Shown here: positions 21,640 to 30,487 of the stretch, piece by piece | Layout: each line of letters begins with the position of its first letter | Numbering within the stretch: the first letter of the stretch is position 1 | Source of the DNA: Bacilli bacterium | GTDB lineage: Bacteria > Bacillota_I > Bacilli_A > RF39 > UBA660 | Length of the DNA: 64,000 nt | NCBI GenBank assembly: GCA_017411405.1 | Contig: JAFQQE010000015.1 | Span: 89,204-153,203 of the forward strand | Reading direction: 5' to 3' | Position numbers and translations under genes: made by a program | The notes under the pieces: generated by a model | Database searches by the model: none | The model's input: the letters and a program-made list of their open reading frames with translations, nothing else | Told to the model about the DNA's origin: nothing

Positions 21640-23218
21640 TCTCTAAACCAAATTTTTCTATATATTCTTCATAACTAATTTCTTTATCTCTTATAGTTCC
21701 ATCTTTTTTGATTTCAATAAGTCTATTACACACAGTATTAATGATTTCTTCATCAAAAGTACTAATTATTAAAGAACTTTTATATCTTTCTAAACCATCA
21801 TTTAAAGCAGTAATACTTTCTATATCTAAATGATTTGTAGGTTCATCTAACAAAAGTACATTGCCATGATTTAACATCACTTTAGAAAACATAAGTCTTA
21901 CCTTTTCACCACCGGATAATACTCCAACCTTCTTAAATACTTCTTCCCCAGAAAATAACATTCGACCTAAGAAACCTCTTATAAAAGTATCGTCCGTACT
22001 ATCTGTATATTGTCTTAACCAATCCATCATATTTAAATTTTTATCAAAATATTTATCATGATTTTTTTCATAATATGATAATCTTACAGTAGTACCGATC
22101 TTAACCTCACCACTATCAGGTTTAATTTCTCCATTTATAATATTTAAAAGAGTTGTTTTAGCTATTTCATTATTTCCAATTAAAGCAATTTTATCTCCTT
22201 TTCTTAATACAAATCTAACATTATGTAATATATCTTTATAACATACATTATCAACAATAATTACATCATTACCTAATTCACGTTCTAAATCAAAATTAAT
22301 ATAAGGATATTTCCTACTACTAGCTTTTATTTCATCCAATTCTATTTTTTCTAATGCTTTCTTTCTACTAGTTGCCTGTCTACTTTTACTAGCATTAGCA
22401 CTAAATCTACGAATAAAATCTTCTAACTCTTTAATTTTTTCTTCTTTTTTCTTATTAGAATCTTTCATTTGTTTTAAAATTAATTGACTAGATTTATACC
22501 AAAAATCATAATTACCTACAAATAATGTAATTTTCTCAAAATCAATATCAACCATATGAGTACAAACTTTATTTAAAAACGCTCTATCGTGACTAACAAC
22601 TAAAACTGTATTTTTAAAATTTATTAAAAACTCTTCTAACCACATTTTACTCTTTATATCAAGTCCATTAGTAGGTTCATCTAATAAAAGCACATCAGGT
22701 TCACCAAATAAAGCACTAGCAAGTAACACTTTAACTTTATCAGCATCTTTAAGTTGACTCATGTTTAATTCATATAAAGATTTATCAACACCTAAACCAT
22801 TCAATAATTTTTCAGCATCAACCTCAGCATTCCAACCATCCATCATAGCAAATTTTTCTTCTAATTCTGCAACTTTGATACCATCTTCATCATTAAAATC
22901 TGGCTTACTATATAAAGCATCTTTTTCTTGCATAATAGCATATAAAGGTTTATTTCCCATTATTACAGTATCAATAACTCTAAATTCATCAAAATCATTA
23001 TGATTTTGTACTAGTGTAGAGATTCTTTCGCCTTTACCTAGTATTACTTCTCCTTTAGTAGGTTCTATTCTACCATCAAGAATCTTTAAAAAAGTACTTT
23101 TGCCAGCGCCATTAGCACCAATAATTCCATAACAATTGTCTCCATTAAATTCTATATTAACATTTTGAAATAAAACCTTAGTTGGAAATCTTAATTCTAA
23201 ATTACTAACTTTTAACAT
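21635..23218 (-). CDS. ABC-F family ATPase (YkpA/YbiT-like)
   Basis: A soluble tandem ATPase without membrane domains; ABC-F proteins act on the ribosome. Two nucleotide-binding domains are separated by a charged linker (KKKEEKIKELEDFIRRFSA). The first Walker A is GANGAGKST (near residue 36) and the second domain has LSGGEKVRL. The first domain lacks a normal LSGGQ signature (NMSQLKDADKVKVL) and has DEPTNGLD, as in the YkpA/YbiT group. 527 residues, typical. The start is the ATG three to four bases after GGTGATTTTT. Role in translation is inferred from the family. Confidence 0.88.
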   Translation of the reverse strand: MLKVSNLELRFPTKVLFQNVNIEFNGDNCYGIIGANGAGKSTFLKILDGRIEPTKGEVILGKGERISTLVQNHNDFDEFRVIDTVIMGNKPLYAIMQEKDALYSKPDFNDEDGIKVAELEEKFAMMDGWNAEVDAEKLLNGLGVDKSLYELNMSQLKDADKVKVLLASALFGEPDVLLLDEPTNGLDIKSKMWLEEFLINFKNTVLVVSHDRAFLNKVCTHMVDIDFEKITLFVGNYDFWYKSSQLILKQMKDSNKKKEEKIKELEDFIRRFSANASKSRQATSRKKALEKIELDEIKASSRKYPYINFDLERELGNDVIIVDNVCYKDILHNVRFVLRKGDKIALIGNNEIAKTTLLNIINGEIKPDSGEVKIGTTVRLSYYEKNHDKYFDKNLNMMDWLRQYTDSTDDTFIRGFLGRMLFSGEEVFKKVGVLSGGEKVRLMFSKVMLNHGNVLLLDEPTNHLDIESITALNDGLERYKSSLIISTFDEEIINTVCNRLIEIKKDGTIRDKEISYEEYIEKFGLES

Positions 23219-23248
23219 AAAAATCACCACTAACTTAATCTAACATAT

Positions 23249-23282
23249 AAAAAAGATTTTAACAAGAAAATATTAAAATCTT
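23249..23282 (-). terminator. terminator of the unknown 23281-23739 gene
   Basis: AAGATTTTAA and TTAAAATCTT form a 10-bp stem; on the minus strand it is followed by TTTTTAT. Confidence 0.75.
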
Positions 23283-23739
23283 AATTAATTTTTAACTTTT
23301 GAATTTCTCTATAAATCAAGTTACAATAATTGTCACCTTTATTAGCATCAAAATTTTCTAATTCATAAAAATTACACCTGTTATAAACAAAATCAATATA
23401 ATATGTTTGTAATTCATTAATAAGATTAAGTATAACTAAAACATTAGTAATTTCATCAACATTATTATAATCTATACCTTTTTTTAATATATATAATTGC
23501 ACTTTACAAATATTTTTTTTTACGAAAGATGACAATATATCTATTTCCTTATAAGTATCTTCGCTTAAATAATTGATAACAGTATTATAATATTTAAAAA
23601 AATCTTCAAATTTAATTTCTCTATCTATTAATTTTTCCAAATATACCAAAATATCATAATTTTTATTAATTCTTCTTTTACCATCATAAAAATTATTGTT
23701 TTCTTTATTTATACTATATATTTTTCCTTGTTCTTGCAT
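23281..23739 (-). CDS. unknown protein, 152 aa
   Basis: Not recognised. It is soluble, rich in Asn, Lys, Tyr and Ile, with predicted helices and no catalytic motif visible. An upstream in-frame TTG would add six residues, but the ATG used here sits after AGAGAG, so it is the better start. It lies between htpG and the ABC-F gene with its own terminator. Confidence 0.5.
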   Translation of the reverse strand: MQEQGKIYSINKENNNFYDGKRRINKNYDILVYLEKLIDREIKFEDFFKYYNTVINYLSEDTYKEIDILSSFVKKNICKVQLYILKKGIDYNNVDEITNVLVILNLINELQTYYIDFVYNRCNFYELENFDANKGDNYCNLIYREIQKLKIN

Positions 23740-23795
23740 AATAAATCTCTCTTTCAATGAAGATATATTATATCAAAAAAAATTAATTTTACAAG

Positions 23796-23816
23796 AAAAA
23801 ACAGGCCGTTACGCCT
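23796..23816 (-). terminator. htpG terminator
   Basis: A short GC-richer stem (AGGC with GCCT) is followed on the minus strand by six T, directly at the htpG stop. Confidence 0.6.
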
Positions 23817-25686
23817 ATTTAGAAATCATTTCACATATTAAATTACTGATTTCAGTTGGATTATCTATATTTAATCCTTCTATTAATCTAGCTTCACTAT
23901 ATAAAACCTTACTATATTTTTCTAACATCTCTTTATCATTTTCATATAAATCTTTTATTTTGTTAGCGATAGGATGATTTTCATTTATTTCTAATACAAC
24001 TTCAGCATTAATAGTCTCATCACCCGGCATAGCATTAATAACTTTTTCCATTTCTACACTAATATTACCTTTACTAGTTAAACATACTGGATGTGTTTTT
24101 AATTTTTTAGTAAATCTAACTTCACTAATTCCAATAATATCTTTCATAAAAGTAAACATATTTTTGTTTTCTTCATTTATTTTATTTATTTCATCTTTAT
24201 TTTCATCTAAATCCAAATCTGCAGCACTAACATTTTTAAATTTTTTTCCTTCATACTCTACTAACGCATTTAAAGTGAATTCATCAACATAATCAGTTAA
24301 ATAAAGAATTTCATAATCTTTGTCTTTTACTTGTTCAACTTGTGGTAATGTATCTATTTTCTCGAAACTCTCCCCACTAGCATAATAAATATCATTTTGC
24401 TCTTCACTCATATTATCTACATATTCTTTTAGAGTTATTAATTCTTTAGTTTTAGAAGAAGTAAACATAATTAAATCTTGTAATTTTTCTTTATCTACAC
24501 CATAATTATTATAAATACCAAATTTAATATTATTACCAAACACTTTAAACATTTTTATATAGTTTTCTCTATCACTTTCTAACATAGTCATAAATTCTTT
24601 AATAATTTTATTTTCTATATTTTTGGCAATTAAATTAACTGATTTGGTTTTTTGTAACATTTCTCTACTAATATTTAAAGAAACATCTTCTGTATCAACT
24701 ACACCCTTAATAAAACTAAAATAATCTGGTAACAGTTCAGCACATTTTTCCATAATTAGTACACCATTAGAATATAAACTTAGTCCTTTTTCATATTCTT
24801 TAGTATAAAAATCAAACGGAGCATGACTAGGCACAAATAATAGTCCCTTATAGCTAACTACACCTTCTACACTAGTACTTATAACTTTTAAAGGTTTTTC
24901 ATAATCATAATAAGTATCAGTATAGTAATGCTCATATTCTTCATCACTAACATCACCCTTATTTTTCTTCCATATAGGAACCATACTATTTATAGTTTCT
25001 ATTTCTTTTATAGTTTCATATTCATCACTATCTTCTTTTTTATGAGAATGACTTACTTCCATCTTAATTGGATATCTTATATAATCACTATATTTCTTTA
25101 TTAATTCTTTTAATTTATATTCAGTTAAATAATCACTATAATTATCGTCTTCTGTATCTTCCTTAACATGAATAATTATATCGGTACCTATACTAGATTT
25201 TTCACAGTTTTCTAAAGTATAGCCATCCAACCCTTTTGAATTCCATTTATTAGCTTTTTCATCTTCCATACTTTTACTAATTACTGTTATTTCATCAGCA
25301 ACCATAAAAGCACTATAAAAGCCAACACCAAATTGACCAATTATATCTATATCTTTATCTTTTACATCATCCATTTGTTTAAAAGCTAAAGAGCCACTTT
25401 TTGCAATAGTACCTAAATTATTTTCTAACTCACTTTCAGTCATACCACAACCATTATCGCTAATTGTGATAGTTCTCAATTCCTTATCATAATTTATGTT
25501 TATTTCTAATGATTCTTTATTAATTTTAACGCTATCATCTGTTAATGATTTATAATATAATTTATCTATAGCATCGCTAGCATTACTTATTAATTCTCTC
25601 AAAAATATATCTTTATTTGTATAAATTGAATTAATCATTAAGTCCAATAATCTTTTAGATTCACTTTTAAATTCTTTCTTTTTCAT
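23815..25686 (-). CDS. htpG: molecular chaperone HtpG (Hsp90)
   Basis: An ATP-dependent chaperone. The N-terminal GHKL ATPase has IFLRELISNASDAIDKL, DNGCGM and GQFGVGFYSAFMVAD; the middle and C-terminal dimerisation domains follow, with 623 residues as expected. I take the ATG preceded by GGTGA. Unlike in B. subtilis, where htpG lies outside the HrcA regulon, a CIRCE element overlaps the promoter here, so HrcA control is predicted. Confidence 0.96.
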   Translation of the reverse strand: MKKKEFKSESKRLLDLMINSIYTNKDIFLRELISNASDAIDKLYYKSLTDDSVKINKESLEININYDKELRTITISDNGCGMTESELENNLGTIAKSGSLAFKQMDDVKDKDIDIIGQFGVGFYSAFMVADEITVISKSMEDEKANKWNSKGLDGYTLENCEKSSIGTDIIIHVKEDTEDDNYSDYLTEYKLKELIKKYSDYIRYPIKMEVSHSHKKEDSDEYETIKEIETINSMVPIWKKNKGDVSDEEYEHYYTDTYYDYEKPLKVISTSVEGVVSYKGLLFVPSHAPFDFYTKEYEKGLSLYSNGVLIMEKCAELLPDYFSFIKGVVDTEDVSLNISREMLQKTKSVNLIAKNIENKIIKEFMTMLESDRENYIKMFKVFGNNIKFGIYNNYGVDKEKLQDLIMFTSSKTKELITLKEYVDNMSEEQNDIYYASGESFEKIDTLPQVEQVKDKDYEILYLTDYVDEFTLNALVEYEGKKFKNVSAADLDLDENKDEINKINEENKNMFTFMKDIIGISEVRFTKKLKTHPVCLTSKGNISVEMEKVINAMPGDETINAEVVLEINENHPIANKIKDLYENDKEMLEKYSKVLYSEARLIEGLNIDNPTEISNLICEMISK

Positions 25687-25708
25687 ATTCACCATTCCTT
25701 ACATTATT

Positions 25709-25737
25709 GTTATATCTCACTTTTTAGCACTTGTCAA
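25709..25737 (-). promoter_or_regulatory. htpG promoter, -35 box inside CIRCE
   Basis: On the minus strand TTGACA (25737-25732) and TATAAC (25714-25709) are 17 bases apart. The -35 box is within the CIRCE element, exactly as at hsp20. Confidence 0.85.
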
Positions 25738-25750
25738 CATTTAGTGCTAA
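25724..25750. promoter_or_regulatory. CIRCE operator (HrcA site) of htpG
   Basis: TTAGCACTT, nine bases, TAGTGCTAA: one mismatch between the arms. The spacer again begins GTCAA, the reverse complement of a -35 box. Confidence 0.88.
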
Positions 25751-25760
25751 ATTTTATAAA

Positions 25761-25787
25761 AATAAAAGCAGTTATTTCTAACTACTT
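25761..25787 (-). terminator. terminator of the perR-rubrerythrin operon
   Basis: On the minus strand AAGTAGTTA, GAAA, TAACTGCTT are followed by TTATTTTTAT. It insulates the operon from the htpG operator next to it. Confidence 0.75.
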
Positions 25788-25791
25788 CAAA

Positions 25792-26331
25792 TTAATAATT
25801 TTCTTTTTTGATTTCAAAGTATGCTTTTGGATGAGCACATACCGGACAAACTTCAGGAGCTTCTTTGCCAATAACTATATGACCACAATTTCTACATTGC
25901 CAAATCATATCTCCATCACGACTAAATACTAAACCACCTTCAATGTTTTCAATCAATTTTCTGTATCTTTCTTCATGTTCTTTTTCAATAGCAGCAACAC
26001 CTTCAAATAAAAATGCTATTCTATCAAACCCTTCTTCACGAGCAGTTTTAGCAAACTCAGCATACATATCTGTCCATTCATAATTTTCTCCATTAGCAGC
26101 ATCAACTAAGTTTTCTAACGTAGAAGGTACTGATCCACCATGTAATTCTTTAAACCACATTTTAGCATGTTCTTTTTCGTTGTTAGCTGTTTCTTCAAAT
26201 ATTGCAGCTATTTGTTCATAACCATCTTTTTTTGCTTTACTAGCATAATATGAATATTTATTTCTTGCTTGACTTTCTCCAGCAAATGCAGCCATTAAAT
26301 TAGCTTCAGTTTTAGATCCTTTTAATTCCAT
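25792..26331 (-). CDS. rbr: rubrerythrin
   Basis: A non-haem diiron peroxidase that removes hydrogen peroxide in anaerobes. The ferritin-like domain carries the repeated E-x-x-H patterns ([27 protein letters not shown]). The C-terminal rubredoxin-like domain has CRNCG and CPVCAHP for one iron. 179 residues. The start is the ATG 7 bases after AAGGAG. It begins one base after the perR stop, so peroxide stress likely induces both. This gene suggests an anaerobic or microaerophilic lifestyle. Confidence 0.95.
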   Translation of the reverse strand: MELKGSKTEANLMAAFAGESQARNKYSYYASKAKKDGYEQIAAIFEETANNEKEHAKMWFKELHGGSVPSTLENLVDAANGENYEWTDMYAEFAKTAREEGFDRIAFLFEGVAAIEKEHEERYRKLIENIEGGLVFSRDGDMIWQCRNCGHIVIGKEAPEVCPVCAHPKAYFEIKKENY

Positions 26332-26332
26332 T

Positions 26333-26701
26333 TTAATTCTCCTTTTCTTTACATTTTTTACAAATGCCATTAAATATTAGATCGTAATTCATTATTTCAT
26401 AATCTTTAATAATTGGTAATTTTTTTATAAAATCAAACATAACATCTTCTATTTTACCACATTCAGAACAAATAACATGTGAATGTATAACATTTTTATC
26501 AAATCGATCTATATTATCTTTCATCTTTATACGAATAATTTTATAAGATTCAACCAGATGATTAAGATTTCTATATACTGTTCCTAAGCTTATATTAGGA
26601 ATTACCTTTTTACACTCCATATAAATTTCTTCAGCAGTCAAATGATTACAGCTGTTATTAATAATCTCTAAAACAAGATTTTTCTGTTTAGTATTTCTCA
26701 A
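26333..26701 (-). CDS. perR: Fur-family peroxide regulator PerR
   Basis: A 122-residue Fur-family repressor. Residues matching the PerR metal site are present (His in HLTAEEIY, Asp in DRFDKN, H-S-H, Asp in GKIEDV), and two CxxC pairs (CSEC, CKKC) match the structural zinc site. Gene context with rubrerythrin supports PerR over Fur or Zur. Translation appears to start at TTG, four bases after AGGTGG; no ATG is available. A palindrome just upstream suggests autorepression. It is somewhat shorter than B. subtilis PerR at the N-terminus. Confidence 0.85.
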   Translation of the reverse strand: MRNTKQKNLVLEIINNSCNHLTAEEIYMECKKVIPNISLGTVYRNLNHLVESYKIIRIKMKDNIDRFDKNVIHSHVICSECGKIEDVMFDFIKKLPIIKDYEIMNYDLIFNGICKKCKEKEN

Positions 26702-26712
26702 AAAACCACCTC

Positions 26713-26735
26713 TTATTAATAATGATTACTAATAA
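26713..26735. promoter_or_regulatory. probable PerR operator (Per box-like palindrome)
   Basis: TTATTAATAAT, G, ATTACTAATAA: 10 of 11 positions are symmetric, an A/T palindrome like Fur-family boxes. A minus-strand promoter, TTGATT (26765-26760), 17 bases, TATAAT (26742-26737), ends directly before it, so the operator covers the transcription start. Confidence 0.7.
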
Positions 26736-26910
26736 GATTATATCTAATACTATTAAAAAAATCAATATTTTTTAATAAATTTAATCACTCACCTCACCAT
26801 ATAATTTTTATAAACAAAAGATAAATTAGAATTTTATAATTTAAAAAAATTATATGTTGAATATAATAATTAATAATGTTATAGTATTATTGTAGAAAGG
26901 TGTTGAATTT

Positions 26911-27540
26911 ATGAAAGAAAATAATAAAGGATTTATATGGTTAATTAATATTTTATTTGTGGTTGTATTTGGACTTATGGGATTTATTGTTTATGATAAA
27001 ATGTTAAATGTTCAAAAAGAAACTGATAATATAAATGAAATAGAAGAAAAAGTTAAAACAACAGAAGACAGATTTAATAAGTATATAATTAATTATAAAA
27101 ACACATATAAAACAAACTCAAGTAATAAGAATACATATATATTAAATTACGTTATTTCACCTAATCCAGAATCAGTTTCAAATGATGTTGAATATTATAT
27201 AACATTAGATAAAAATAATAATTTATATTTAACTTCAAAAGAAAAAGAAACTCCTAATATTGCACATGAATTAATTTCAAAAGATGTAATGCAATATTAT
27301 GTAATTGAAGATCCATTAACTGGTGATAAAACTGTTTATTATATTACTTTTAAAGGCGAAGTATATAAAAGTAATTTAGCCAATGTAGTTTATAAAGATG
27401 ATAAATCGTTGATTAAATTTGAAAAATTAAATATGAAATACATAATTAATATTTTAGATTATAAAATTGAACAATCGGCAGAAGTTAGTAATAATTTACC
27501 TCTATTTGTCGATATAGATGGTAACACATATTTAGGCTAA
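26911..27540 (+). CDS. unknown membrane-anchored extracytoplasmic protein
   Basis: A protein of 209 residues with a short N-terminus, one membrane helix (about residues 8-28) and a long outer part. A coiled-coil-like stretch (NINEIEEKVKTTEDRF) follows the helix, then a beta-rich domain. It lacks a lipobox, so it is probably an anchored protein. GAAAGGTG precedes the ATG at a slightly long distance. It is one of the few genes pointing toward the origin. No family recognised. Confidence 0.6.
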   Translation: MKENNKGFIWLINILFVVVFGLMGFIVYDKMLNVQKETDNINEIEEKVKTTEDRFNKYIINYKNTYKTNSSNKNTYILNYVISPNPESVSNDVEYYITLDKNNNLYLTSKEKETPNIAHELISKDVMQYYVIEDPLTGDKTVYYITFKGEVYKSNLANVVYKDDKSLIKFEKLNMKYIINILDYKIEQSAEVSNNLPLFVDIDGNTYLG

Positions 27541-27588
27541 AACAATTTAAAAAGGAATTATTACATATAATAATCACCTTTAAAATAG

Positions 27589-27764
27589 TCATTCATACGA
27601 GCTAAAGCTCGTTTTTTTAATTTCAAAATCTTTGTCGTCATAATTATGCTCTTTTAATCATTTATTTCTTTTTATTTACTTATATTTCAGTAATATGTGT
27701 ATACTCTTTTATTATATAAATCAACTTCATAATATTCTTTTGTTTCTCTCGCTTTAATTCTTAA
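27589..27764 (-). pseudogene. possible decayed coding sequence
   Basis: Two protein-like fragments lie in different frames on the minus strand. One (27687-27764) reads RIKARETKEYYEVDLY and stops, the other (27589-27659) reads LKEHNYDDKDFEIKK and stops. They may be remains of one gene. Family unknown. Otherwise 27541-27830 holds only hairpins. Confidence 0.2.
27597..27618 (+). terminator. terminator of the 26911-27540 gene
   Basis: ACGAGC, TAAA, GCTCGT followed by seven T. Confidence 0.85.
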
Positions 27765-27830
27765 CTAATATTTAATTATTTACTTTGTGTTATCACTTAT
27801 AATAACTAAATTTTTCTTTTTTGAAATAAC

Positions 27831-27853
27831 AAAAAAACTAACATTTCTGTTAG
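27831..27853 (-). terminator. terminator downstream of tRNA-Cys
   Basis: On the minus strand CTAACA, GAAA, TGTTAG followed by seven T. A second hairpin (27866-27884, CTCGAA/TTCGAG) lies between the tRNA and this terminator. Confidence 0.8.
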
Positions 27854-27897
27854 CAATTTATTACTCTCGAATAAAAAGTTCGAGTTTAACATCAACT

Positions 27898-27971
27898 TGG
27901 AGGACCCAGTCGGATTTGAACCAACGATCAGGGAGTTGCAGTCCCACGCCTTACCACTTGGCTATGAGTCC
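27898..27971 (-). tRNA. tRNA-Cys (GCA)
   Basis: A 74-base cloverleaf with encoded CCA. The acceptor stem pairs GGACTCA with TGGGTCC, the discriminator base is U (the cysteine identity base), the anticodon loop is CTGCAAC with anticodon GCA, and the T arm carries GGTTCAAATCC. Confidence 0.97.
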
Positions 27972-28028
27972 ATGAATTTATACAAGTTATGTAAGTATTA
28001 TACCACATAAATTGTACAAATCAATAGT

Positions 28029-29591
28029 TTATTTTAATTTATAAACAATTTTTTTTGTTCTAAAGTTAAACACTAAATTAATATTACTTGCATTCTTTAC
28101 TTCATATGGAATAGATATTATAACTTTATTACCAACAATACTTAATGCAGATACATTATAATAAACTTTATCTCTACTATTATAAGTGTATTCTATACTT
28201 GTAAATTTATTAAAGAATTCTTTATCATTACTAAAATAATTGTTTATTATATAATCTTCATCTAATTCTAACTTATAATCTAATAACAATAAAACTTTAT
28301 TAATATCTTTATCTTTAACTACTATATTTTTATTATCATTTTTATAAATATATGAATTTTCTATACTATAATTTAGTATGGTTAAATTAGAGCTACCATA
28401 CGATTTCTTATCAAATACAGTATTTTCATTTAATTTTAATTCTTTTCTATCACTATTATTATTTAATCTTTCAGCTTTCACACTAATCTCTTTATATGAA
28501 CCAACTAATTCATTTTCATTATTAATAACTCTATCATAAAACTTTAATTTATATTTATTACTTTTATAATTATTAGGTATTTTAAAAATTATAATATATT
28601 CGTTTAATACATTAGATTTAATAGGTTCTTTATTATATGGTATACCTAAATCATAAAAATACTTATTAAAGTAATTATTAGCATAAACATATTCATCCCC
28701 ATATAATAATCTTATTCTTTCTAAATCAATACTTTTTGATAAAGAATTATTATTTCTAATATTTAAACTAACTATAACAAATTTATTATTTTCATCTATT
28801 ATATTATTGTTTAAATCATACTTAGTTTCATATATATCAAGAACTTTATAATTAAAACCACCTGCATTAAAACTTTCTCCTATATTTACTTTATCCTTAT
28901 TAAACAAATTAAGACTAAAAAATGTACTTACTAATAATATACCTAATATACTTATTATAATAATAAATACTAATTTATTTTCCATTAAATAATATTTAAA
29001 TTCTCTAAACCATCTTCTTATATTCCTTTTATACTTATAAGTATTCTTACTTAATATTAATTCAACTTCTTCATTATCTTTTTCTTCTTGTTTTAACTCA
29101 ATAATATCTTTAGTAAAATTAAATTTCTTTAAATTAAATCCTATAGCGATTAAAATAAATTTAATAATAAAATATATTAAAGGAATTATAATTAATAAGG
29201 AAATATCACTATATACTTTTAAAGTAGCATGTTCTACTATAACATTGCTTAAAGTAAAAAACAAATCACTAATTACAAATAAATATATTAATAATATGAT
29301 TATATAAATTATAGCAAAAAGATAATCTTTTAATGGTTTCTTTTTTCTTCTTAGTAACACTATTATAGATATTATCAATATACAAATAAAGAATATTAAT
29401 AAATATATTCTAAAACTAATATAATTAGCATTTAAATTACTATAATTAGTTAAATTACCACTATATATATCATTTAAAACTTGATGTATAATATTTAATT
29501 TATAAGTAAAGTATATAAGTAATATACTTAATATAAAATTAATATGTCTAAAATACTTTATAAAAAATGCATAAGGTCTTTTAAATATCAT
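28029..29591 (-). CDS. unknown multi-pass membrane protein with extracellular domain
   Basis: A protein of 520 residues. Four membrane helices occupy roughly the first 150 residues, a fifth lies near 205-225, and about 290 residues of beta-rich, Asn/Lys/Tyr-rich sequence follow outside. The first outer part (NIGESFNAGGFNYKVLDIYE, then a hydrophobic core ending IIFKIP) resembles secreted domains of the DUF4352 type; this is by eye. GGTGAT precedes ATG by four bases. It is transcribed after the LysM gene. Confidence 0.6.
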   Translation of the reverse strand: MIFKRPYAFFIKYFRHINFILSILLIYFTYKLNIIHQVLNDIYSGNLTNYSNLNANYISFRIYLLIFFICILIISIIVLLRRKKKPLKDYLFAIIYIIILLIYLFVISDLFFTLSNVIVEHATLKVYSDISLLIIIPLIYFIIKFILIAIGFNLKKFNFTKDIIELKQEEKDNEEVELILSKNTYKYKRNIRRWFREFKYYLMENKLVFIIIISILGILLVSTFFSLNLFNKDKVNIGESFNAGGFNYKVLDIYETKYDLNNNIIDENNKFVIVSLNIRNNNSLSKSIDLERIRLLYGDEYVYANNYFNKYFYDLGIPYNKEPIKSNVLNEYIIIFKIPNNYKSNKYKLKFYDRVINNENELVGSYKEISVKAERLNNNSDRKELKLNENTVFDKKSYGSSNLTILNYSIENSYIYKNDNKNIVVKDKDINKVLLLLDYKLELDEDYIINNYFSNDKEFFNKFTSIEYTYNSRDKVYYNVSALSIVGNKVIISIPYEVKNASNINLVFNFRTKKIVYKLK

Positions 29592-29641
29592 TTATATCAC
29601 CTATCTTACTTAATAAGTATAACATGTATAAATTAATAAGT

Positions 29642-29677
29642 AAAAAAAAATAAGTATAGTTTACTGATTACTATACT
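29642..29677 (-). terminator. terminator of the LysM gene
   Basis: AGTATAGT and ACTATACT pair around a nine-base loop; on the minus strand it runs into TTATTTTTTTTT. Confidence 0.8.
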
Positions 29678-29976
29678 CTTTTATATGCCAATAATTGTCC
29701 TTCTTCTAATAATAATTTATCATTAACTTTACTAAACTCATTATAATTAACTTTAAATAAATTTAATATGTCATTTAAATTATCACCACTTTTAGTTAAA
29801 TAATAACTATATCCTGATTTAGGTATAAGTATTTCTTGATTTTCATATATATAATCATTCATGTTTAATCCATTTACCAAACTTAGCAATTCTGGATTAA
29901 TATTATACTGTTTACTAATACCAAACAATGTATCTCCTTTTTTTATTATGTAATTATCATACATTTCTCTATTCAT
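29671..29976 (-). CDS. small protein of two LysM domains
   Basis: 101 residues consisting almost only of two LysM modules: the first (IIKKGDTLFGISKQYNINPE) is canonical, the second (LTKSGDNLNDILNLFKVNYN) is more divergent. LysM binds the glycan of peptidoglycan. There is no signal peptide, so it would act from the mother cell side, for example on a forespore, or be exported in another way; this is inference. GGTGAT precedes ATG by three bases. It has its own terminator. Confidence 0.8.
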   Translation of the reverse strand: MNREMYDNYIIKKGDTLFGISKQYNINPELLSLVNGLNMNDYIYENQEILIPKSGYSYYLTKSGDNLNDILNLFKVNYNEFSKVNDKLLLEEGQLLAYKRV

Positions 29977-30008
29977 TATATCACCTATAATAATATATTA
30001 TAAAAAAT

Positions 30009-30037
30009 AAAAAAAGTTCTATTTTATAACAGAACTT
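30009..30037 (-). terminator. terminator after the PH-like gene
   Basis: AAGTTCT and AGAACTT pair; on the minus strand seven T follow. It overlaps the stop of the 30019-30483 gene. Confidence 0.8.
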
Positions 30038-30483
30038 ATTTTATCATTATTAGGATATAATTTCTTAGCTTCCATCATATACATAGAAATAATTGATTCT
30101 ATTTCAGGTAAAGCTCTCTTAGTGAAATTAGAAAAAGTAACTACTTCTTTTACTGTATCAATAGTAATTTTACCCCAAAAAATACCTGAAAACACACTTA
30201 AATCATTATACATTTCTGGAGTTATAGAATCTAAAGTATACCCATATAATATTTGATCTTGAGCAATAATAATTCTATCACTTGTTACACATAATACTGC
30301 TGTATCAAAAATTTTCGTAGCATTATCATTTTTTTGAGCAGCAAAAGCATATAAAACCTTTTCTTTAGGATTTAAATGTTTTTCAATTACCGCAGCATGT
30401 CTTTTAACCCTCCACATTATAGTAGATGGATATCTCTTTTTAAATTCTAAAACACATTGTAATACAGTTTTATTCTTTTTCAT
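30019..30483 (-). CDS. probable PH-like domain protein, unknown role
   Basis: A soluble protein of 154 residues. The core (EKVLYAFAAQKND...LCVTSDRIIIAQ...YTLDSITPEMYNDLSV...GKITIDTV) has the strand pattern of bacterial PH-like domains. No enzyme motif. The start is the ATG three bases after GAGTGAT; the ORF would extend four codons upstream. It begins within five bases of the preceding thioredoxin-like gene, so they form an operon. Confidence 0.55.
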   Translation of the reverse strand: MKKNKTVLQCVLEFKKRYPSTIMWRVKRHAAVIEKHLNPKEKVLYAFAAQKNDNATKIFDTAVLCVTSDRIIIAQDQILYGYTLDSITPEMYNDLSVFSGIFWGKITIDTVKEVVTFSNFTKRALPEIESIISMYMMEAKKLYPNNDKISSVIK

Positions 30484-30487
30484 TATA

